64,000 nucleotides of DNA from Jiulongibacter sediminis (lineage in GTDB: Bacteria > Bacteroidota > Bacteroidia > Cytophagales > Spirosomataceae). The translations under genes were made by a program, and so were the position numbers. Below, piece by piece: positions 61,461 to 64,000 of this stretch; within the stretch, counting starts at the first letter, position 1; the number at the start of each line of letters is the position of its first letter. The notes under the pieces were generated by a model that was not told the origin of the DNA, made no database searches, and saw only the letters and a list, made by a program, of their open reading frames with translations. The stretch lies in contig NZ_LGTQ01000006.1 of assembly GCF_001306455.1 (NCBI RefSeq), positions 992,001-1,056,000 on the forward strand, read 5' to 3'.

Positions 61461-63419
61461 ATGAAGAAACTGACACCAATAGTACTCCTTTTTTTGATAT
61501 GTCCTTCATTGTATGCACAACTCAAAGTTGCCAATATCTTCGGCGATCATATGGTTTTGCAACGTAATGAACCTATCAAAGTATGGGGGTGGAATGATCC
61601 CAAAGAGAAGGTTAGTGTTGAGTTTAATGGTCAGTCTGTGAATACGGAGTCAGACGCTTATGGTAACTGGTCTATTGAGTTGGCTTCCCTCCCGGAAGGT
61701 GGCCCTTTAACCATGAAAGTAAGTGATGCGGATGAGTCGGTGGAGTTTACCGATATTCTTATGGGTGAAGTATGGCTTTGCAGTGGCCAGTCAAATATGG
61801 AATGGAAGGTGAACCGCGTGGATAATGCTGAAGAAGAAATAGAAAATGCTAATCACCCTTTGATTCGGCACATTGAAATCCCTAAGGCCCTTGAGTTTGT
61901 TCCTCAATTTGATTTCGAAGATCGGGAGTGGGAGGTGTGTAGCCCTGAAACCGTTGGAGGTTTTACGGCTGTAGGCTATTTCTTTGCCCGTAAATTAAGT
62001 GCAGAACTCGGTGTTCCTGTGGGTTTGGTACATTCCTCATGGGGCGGCTCACATGTAGAAACCTGGATCAGTAAGGAGGCTATGTTAGATTCTGAGGTAT
62101 TGAAAGATTATGCCCAAAATATGCCATCAAACTGGGAAGATTCTGACGCCAAAATGGAGAAGCTGACCATAAAGCGTTTTCATGGAAGTAAGGATTTTGA
62201 TATCTATAATCTAAACGAAAATGACTATCTGACTCCGTCCTATGACTTTAGTTCGTGGACCAAAATTCATCCCATGTATCAGTGGGATTGGAAAGGCGTA
62301 CCGTCATTCAGAGGTACGGTTTTTATTCAAAAAGATATAGAACTGACTGAAGAGCAAATAAGCGGGGTAACAGAAATGAATTTTGGTCAATGTAGTGGGG
62401 AAATGTGGTTTTATATTAACGGGAGATTGGTGCACCAAGGCTACCATGAAGAGCCGATTCATTTTAAGATTCAGGAAGGAGTATTAAATATTGGCAAAAA
62501 CTCCATTTTGGTGAAGTTCTCTGAAAATACAAATCCTGAGGGCTGGGGAGTTGGATTATACGGCAATCGGTCAAACTATAATCTGAAAGTGATTGGTAAA
62601 ACGATTCCTCTTATGGAGGAAGATTGGTATGCCAGACCGAGTTGGCAATCCTCCAGAAAGTATAAACCATGGATGAATAATGAGGGCACACTCTGTTATA
62701 ACGCCATGATTGCTCCACTGACCAATCTCTCCATCAAAGGAGCCCTTTGGTATCAGGGCGAATCTAACGCCGGTCGGGCATCTGATTATCGCAAGTCGTT
62801 TCCTCTTTTAATTAAAGATTGGAGAAACCAGTGGGGTGAAGAGTTTCCTTTTTACTGGGTACAATTATCGAGCTACGGAGACTTTAATGATAGCAATTCT
62901 GGTTCTGATTGGGCCGAGCTTCGTGAAGCACAAAGTATGACGCTTTCGCTGCCCAAAACCGGGGAGGCAGTGACTATAGACATCGGCAATCCGAACGACA
63001 TTCACCCAACAAACAAACAGGATGTAGGATTACGCCTGGCTTTAAATGCTTTGATGAAAACATATGCTAAACCAATTATGGGCTCTGGGCCAAGGTATCA
63101 TTCGATGAAAGTCAAAGGAAATAGGGCAATACTGGATTTCGACTATGTTGGGAACTACCTGAAGTCTTCGAATAAGTACGGTTATCTGGAGGGCTTTGAA
63201 ATTGCTGGAGCAGATCAGAAGTTTCACTTTGCAAATGCCGAAATTGTTGGCAATTCGGTAGTGGTTTCTCATCCTGAAGTCAAAAGCCCCAAAGCTGTCC
63301 GATATGGATGGTCAAATTCTCCGATTGATGCCAATTTGTATAACTCTTTTGATCTCCCTGCTTCCCCGTTCCGAACGGATGATTGGAAAGGCGTGACGGA
63401 AGGGGTGCATTTTGAGTAA
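61461..63419 (+). CDS. Secreted sialate O-acetylesterase-like enzyme (SGNH, CE20-like)
   Basis: 652 residues from the ATG at 61461, giving signal peptide MKKLTPIVLLFLICPSLYAQ. An ATG seven codons earlier is also open. SGNH blocks: GEVWLCSGQSNMEWKVN near 100, SSWGGSHVETW near 192, GALWYQGESNAGRASDYRKSF near 425 and NDIHPTNKQDVGLRLA near 515. A jelly-roll beta module is inserted near 265-375. It deacetylates an exported glycan; 9-O-acetyl sialate or acetylated xylan are possible. It is convergent with the SusD gene (74 bases between stops). Confidence 0.9.
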   Translation: MKKLTPIVLLFLICPSLYAQLKVANIFGDHMVLQRNEPIKVWGWNDPKEKVSVEFNGQSVNTESDAYGNWSIELASLPEGGPLTMKVSDADESVEFTDILMGEVWLCSGQSNMEWKVNRVDNAEEEIENANHPLIRHIEIPKALEFVPQFDFEDREWEVCSPETVGGFTAVGYFFARKLSAELGVPVGLVHSSWGGSHVETWISKEAMLDSEVLKDYAQNMPSNWEDSDAKMEKLTIKRFHGSKDFDIYNLNENDYLTPSYDFSSWTKIHPMYQWDWKGVPSFRGTVFIQKDIELTEEQISGVTEMNFGQCSGEMWFYINGRLVHQGYHEEPIHFKIQEGVLNIGKNSILVKFSENTNPEGWGVGLYGNRSNYNLKVIGKTIPLMEEDWYARPSWQSSRKYKPWMNNEGTLCYNAMIAPLTNLSIKGALWYQGESNAGRASDYRKSFPLLIKDWRNQWGEEFPFYWVQLSSYGDFNDSNSGSDWAELREAQSMTLSLPKTGEAVTIDIGNPNDIHPTNKQDVGLRLALNALMKTYAKPIMGSGPRYHSMKVKGNRAILDFDYVGNYLKSSNKYGYLEGFEIAGADQKFHFANAEIVGNSVVVSHPEVKSPKAVRYGWSNSPIDANLYNSFDLPASPFRTDDWKGVTEGVHFE

Positions 63420-63493
63420 AAAAAATAGAAGCATCCCAATTTTCAGGAATGCTCCTATCTGTTATTTCAACTTAACTCTATTCGAGTTTATCT

Positions 63494-64000
63494 TTAATAT
63501 CCGTCGTTCTGAGCAAACGATCCGACCTCCGATCGGTCGATTTGCGTTTGAGGAATCGGGCGGAGATAATGTTTTTCGGCCACAGCCTGAGCCTGAGGAT
63601 TATATTTCTTTACTCTGTCAACCAATAGTCTCCAGCGTTTTAAGTCCAACCAACGCATCTGCTCCCCGGCAAGCTCACGTGCACGCTCCTCTACAAGGAA
63701 GTCGAAAGTCATTTGAGATTCTGAGATTCTCATATTTTCCTTTTTACCTGGCCAGCCTGCTCTTTCTCTGATGATGTTGACGTCAGCGGTTGCTTCGGCT
63801 TTTTTGCCAAGGGCAAGATTGGCTTCAGCACGCATCAGATAGATATCCGCAAGTCTCCAAACGAAATAATCTCTTGAGCCACGGGGCTCGGTTCTATCAG
63901 ATCTCTTGGTGTCAAAAAACTTCTTAAGTGTTGGGAAAAGAGCCTCATTATATGCACTTGGTACTAATACCTGATAAGGTCTCTTGGCTCTCTCCTCTGC
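63494..64000 (-). CDS. SusD/RagB family nutrient-uptake lipoprotein (C-terminal part)
   Basis: The last 168 residues of a SusD-like surface glycan-binding protein, open to the right edge where the N-terminus is missing. Typical SusD C-terminal features: YFVWRLADIYLMRAEANLALGKKAEATADVNIIRERAGW and ILEERARELAGE-type block VEERARELAGEQMRWLDLKRW, ending ...KHYLRPIPQTQI. A SusC-type TonB receptor gene should lie upstream on the minus strand beyond 64000. The protein captures oligosaccharides on the outer membrane. Confidence 0.93.
   Translation of the reverse strand, partial: AEERAKRPYQVLVPSAYNEALFPTLKKFFDTKRSDRTEPRGSRDYFVWRLADIYLMRAEANLALGKKAEATADVNIIRERAGWPGKKENMRISESQMTFDFLVEERARELAGEQMRWLDLKRWRLLVDRVKKYNPQAQAVAEKHYLRPIPQTQIDRSEVGSFAQNDGY

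Noticed and set aside
63412-63771. Plus-strand frame of 119 codons at the right end
   Set aside because: It is antisense to the clear SusD C-terminus.
1-64000. CRISPR arrays, insertion sequences, prophage or rRNA genes
   Set aside because: No regularly spaced repeats, transposase, phage structural or rRNA sequence was recognised.

Overview
The window is chromosomal DNA of a Bacteroidota bacterium, most likely a member of the Cytophagales. The evidence is a SusD/RagB outer-membrane lipoprotein, a paired DUF1800/DUF1501 export module, CreD and PurM of the Bacteroidota type, many secreted carbohydrate-active enzymes with short N-terminal signals, almost no Shine-Dalgarno sequences, and repeated promoter boxes of the form TAnnTTTG (the Bacteroidota -7 element). 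No mobile element, CRISPR array or rRNA was seen. There is one tRNA (Arg, CCG).

Layout. 1-2165: housekeeping (class II aldolase, AlkD-like glycosylase, FMN reductase). 2162-9819 (minus): a seven-gene operon pcaH-pcaG-pcaB-pcaL-pobA-pcaIJ-pcaF that takes 4-hydroxybenzoate through protocatechuate and beta-ketoadipate to acetyl-CoA and succinyl-CoA, with a divergent AraC regulator. 11792-14684: an IclR regulator divergent from vanAB (vanillate O-demethylase), which feeds protocatechuate. 14839-18975: an unassigned catabolic cluster (ABM protein, HisD-family dehydrogenase, SDR, cyclase-family hydrolase, AraC regulator). 19123-28656: a secreted-enzyme operon (sulfatase, GH3, feruloyl-esterase-like CE1, MFS transporter, esterase-SGNH fusion, second esterase, NIPSNAP protein) closed by a terminator. 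28788-37952: a GH106 alpha-L-rhamnosidase followed by cupin, SDR, extradiol dioxygenase, C-C-type hydrolase, FAD monooxygenase and FAH-family hydrolase. This looks like a pathway that deglycosylates an aromatic glycoside and meta-cleaves the ring, and its gene set recalls the naringenin (fde) pathway of Herbaspirillum. 38169-40415: a secreted dehydrogenase-cytochrome c fusion. 40483-40860: the remnant of a phytase gene.

The rest is mixed: a sterol-desaturase-family protein, tRNA-Arg, a thioesterase, a five-gene membrane operon ending in creD with matching palindromic operators, a DUF2809-MpaB-like fusion, purM, the DUF1800/DUF1501/PA14 trio, a CPBP protease, DusB, a GH140 apiosidase, an ATC-hydrolase-like protein, a serine hydrolase, a sialate O-acetylesterase-like enzyme and the C-terminal half of a SusD protein at the right edge.

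Taken together, the first 40 kb reads as a plant-phenolic island. Secreted esterases, glycosidases and a sulfatase would strip sugars, acyl groups and sulfate from phenolic conjugates, an MFS carrier would import the aglycones, ring-cleaving pathways would process them, and the vanillate and 4-hydroxybenzoate arms would converge on protocatechuate. The side-chain-shortening enzymes expected for ferulate or coumarate (CoA ligase, hydratase/lyase) are not in the window.
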